Assembly (NCBI GenBank): GCA_005779525.1
Contig: SXIZ01000217.1
Location: 1 to 7,893, forward strand
DNA from: Methylococcaceae bacterium
Lineage (GTDB): Bacteria > Pseudomonadota > Gammaproteobacteria > Methylococcales > Methylomonadaceae
Direction of reading: 5' to 3'
Length of the DNA: 7,893 nucleotides
Below are positions 6,689 through 7,893 of this stretch, piece by piece. Position numbers and translations under genes: made by a program. The notes beneath the pieces were generated by a model, which was given only the letters and a program-made list of their open reading frames with translations, had not been told where the DNA came from and made no database searches. Within the stretch, counting starts at the first letter, position 1; each line of letters starts with the position of its first letter.

Positions 6689-7177
6689 ATGTTTACCCTA
6701 CGCATACTGTTTATGTGGCTGATTTTTATACTTCCCGCAGCTGCACAAACCCGTATTGCCATTCTAGATTTTGAATTGCATGATATCACCTCACTCCCCA
6801 ATACAGTGCAAGAAAAGCTGCGCACCGCCTCCATTAAGCCCTTGCTAGAACACGCCCTGCTAAGCCAAGGTGATTACCAGATTATTCACATTCCGCCACA
6901 AGCACAATTGCAAGCCAATGCCAGCTTTGGTTACCTGTATCGCTTTAATGACCTAGCCGTAAAACTGGGCGAACGCTATGTTACGGATTGGATAGTCGTC
7001 GGCCAACACAGCAAACCCAGTTTCTTGTTTTCCTATCTGCTGGCGCATGTGATTCCAGTGAAACCACAAGCAAAATCAACAGACTTTGCTATCGAACTCA
7101 AAGGCAACCACGAACGCGTCACACAGCGCGGCGTGGACGCCTTAGCGCGTAAAATTGCTGCGTTTGTAGCTGAGTAA
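6689..7177 (+). CDS. Secreted or periplasmic protein of the DUF2380/DUF3280 type
   Basis: 162-residue protein with a clear N-terminal signal peptide (hydrophobic 4-16, then PAAA with likely cleavage after Ala19). The mature part begins TRIAILDFELHD, and has a central GYLYRFNDLAVKLGERY (81-97), DWIVVGQHSKPSFLFSYLLAH (100-120, the most characteristic stretch) and LKGNHERVTQRGVDALARK (137-155). These resemble a family of uncharacterised proteobacterial periplasmic proteins that I recall as DUF2380/DUF3280; the assignment is from memory. The mature protein has no Cys, so it holds no disulfide or c-type heme. It is the second gene of the operon with the cupin and faces away from the MoxY-like kinase pair. 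A role in the periplasmic process sensed by that kinase is plausible but not shown. No clear terminator follows. Confidence 0.78.
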   Translation: MFTLRILFMWLIFILPAAAQTRIAILDFELHDITSLPNTVQEKLRTASIKPLLEHALLSQGDYQIIHIPPQAQLQANASFGYLYRFNDLAVKLGERYVTDWIVVGQHSKPSFLFSYLLAHVIPVKPQAKSTDFAIELKGNHERVTQRGVDALARKIAAFVAE

Positions 7178-7234
7178 AGCTTATGACCTCAGCGGGAATC
7201 GACCAGCCTTTAAATTGAATACCTTTATTCGACA

Positions 7235-7260
7235 TAGGTAGATGGTAACTCGTCTACTTG
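7235..7260 (+). repeat. Short imperfect hairpin downstream of the cupin operon
   Basis: GTAGATG (7238-7244) pairs with CGTCTAC (7251-7257) around the loop GTAACT. Three further outer pairs are possible in + strand RNA, two of them G-U, so the fold favours the + transcript. There is no T tract after it. It may be a 3' end-stabilising structure of the operon mRNA or chance. Confidence 0.25.
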
Positions 7261-7330
7261 AGTAATTGCCGAGATGGAGCAAAAGCAAGTATGGCGATTT
7301 GGAACCAGGTCTGGAAATTAATACAGCTTC

Positions 7331-7359
7331 TGTTTATAAAAATCAGCATTTTATACACA
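7331..7359. repeat. A+T-rich inverted repeat
   Basis: TGTTTATAAAA (7331-7341) and TTTTATACACA (7349-7359) form an 11-bp arm pair with one mismatch around ATCAGCA. No T tract follows on either strand, so it is not a standard terminator. It could be a protein-binding site or chance in A+T-rich DNA. Confidence 0.3.
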
Positions 7360-7676
7360 ACACGGCTGAATAGTTGAGCAGCACAATAACTAGGCTTGTG
7401 CAAAAGTTATCATTATTCGTTTTCTGCTAATCACAGACTGCTGCATTAACGTTATTAGAGACAGAAATCGAATGGATGGCGACCTGACAGTTTGACTAAT
7501 TATGCTTGATGACAAGGTCTGATCCAGAGGTTTGGTGATTTGAAATATTGAATTGATAATAAGTGGACGCAGTAAATTTGCAATGATTAGAAGAGTTATT
7601 AGGGCATGGGTTGCAAAAAACAGCAATTCAACTTAAGCTGCTAGGAGTGATTTTTTATTCTAAAAACATTATATCT

Positions 7677-7893
7677 ATGGAAGACTTTGCAGGTTCTTAT
7701 TTAGCAAGAAGAAATGATATTTTTGCCATGCCCAGAAATCAAAATCATACAATTGCAATTTTTCATTTCGGTGGAATTGCGATTGAGTGCCGCCTAAAAT
7801 CTTTGTTGCTTGAATATCATCGAATTAACAAGTTTGATGAAAATAGCAATCGACCAAAAGATTCTATGTACAATCAAACTGTTATGAACCCAA
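7677..7893 (+). CDS. HEPN-like protein, N-terminal part (3' partial)
   Basis: The ATG at 7677 opens a frame that runs off the right edge after 72 codons. The protein begins MEDFAGSYLARRNDIF, then HTIAIFHFGGIAIECRLKSLL (24-44) and LEYHRI. The pattern of an Arg/Asp-containing helix followed by a helix with GIAIECRLKSLL resembles HEPN-fold proteins, in which helices with G-A-ECALK-type motifs are common; the usual catalytic R-x4-6-H lies later and is outside the window. HEPN proteins are often RNases of toxin-antitoxin or defence systems, but many are not, so no function is assigned. No ribosome site precedes this ATG. The same frame is open back to 7587 after a TGA at 7584; a TTG at 7611 has AGGG 6 nt upstream and is an alternative start, and a GTG lies at 7647. 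It could also be a decayed gene. Codon use is A+T-rich, unlike the genes to the left. Confidence 0.55.
   Translation, partial: MEDFAGSYLARRNDIFAMPRNQNHTIAIFHFGGIAIECRLKSLLLEYHRINKFDENSNRPKDSMYNQTVMNP

Larger units (their letters stand above)
7178..7676. other. A+T-richer intergenic stretch without a supported gene
   Basis: About 500 bp with stops in all + strand frames and only short, unconvincing - strand reading. It is visibly more A+T-rich than the genes to its left. It contains three small hairpins: 7235-7260, 7331-7359 and GCACAA/TTGTGC (7381-7386 with 7396-7401). No recognisable tRNA, insertion sequence end or direct repeat was found. From 7587 onward one + strand frame is open and runs into the last gene; before it that frame has TGA at 7584. 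Confidence 0.5.

Noticed and set aside
7291..7377. 28-residue hydrophobic peptide on the + strand (starts MAIWNQVWKL)
   Set aside because: No ribosome site before the ATG and too short to judge; the hairpin at 7331-7359 lies inside it and gives no coding support.
7390..7626. 78-codon reading frame on the - strand
   Set aside because: No recognisable domain, no ribosome site seen, low-complexity Leu/Ile/Ser composition typical of chance frames in A+T-rich DNA, and it overlaps the open + strand frame.
1..7893. CRISPR array, tRNA, rRNA or insertion sequence
   Set aside because: No regularly spaced direct repeats, cloverleaf pattern, rRNA-like stretch or transposase-like protein was seen on either strand.

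Overview
The window looks like the chromosome of a gammaproteobacterium of moderate GC content. The evidence is protein similarity recalled from memory: a CysJ-type diflavin reductase with enterobacterial-like motifs, and a LapD/MoxY-type sensor kinase. This kinase type, the DUF2380/DUF3280-like secreted protein and the GltB variant suggest, without proving, a methylotroph, methanotroph or sulfur-oxidising relative. No species can be named.

Left part (1-3948, + strand): the 3' portion of a large glutamate synthase-like gene (gltB) enters from the left edge. It carries the FMN/Fe-S synthase domain, the GXGXG beta-helix domain and a C-terminal extension of about 210 residues. After 69 bp, which hold a perfect 12-bp hairpin, comes a complete flavodoxin/FAD/NADPH reductase related to sulfite reductase subunit alpha (cysJ). 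It ends in a strong rho-independent terminator. Neither gltD nor cysI lies beside them in the window, so the pairing itself is notable: the diflavin enzyme may feed sulfite reductase elsewhere or the adjacent GltB-like protein.

Middle part (4023-7177): a two-component system on the - strand, with a membrane histidine kinase followed 3 bp later by a LuxR/NarL-type response regulator. It is divergent from a two-gene + strand operon made of a small cupin protein and a secreted protein of the DUF2380/DUF3280 type. The 156-bp divergent region contains a perfect 15-bp inverted repeat that is a candidate operator. The kinase has the MoxY/LapD-type periplasmic sensor, which in methylotrophs is known from regulators of methanol dehydrogenase. 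The arrangement suggests one regulatory module of sensor, regulator and small output genes; this is inference.

Right part (7178-7893): about 500 bp of more A+T-rich, apparently non-coding DNA with weak hairpins, then the 5' part of a gene running off the right edge. Its protein resembles the first helices of HEPN-type proteins. The frame continues upstream of the chosen ATG to an in-frame TGA, so the true start or intactness is uncertain. The change in composition suggests an accessory or horizontally acquired segment beginning near 7180.
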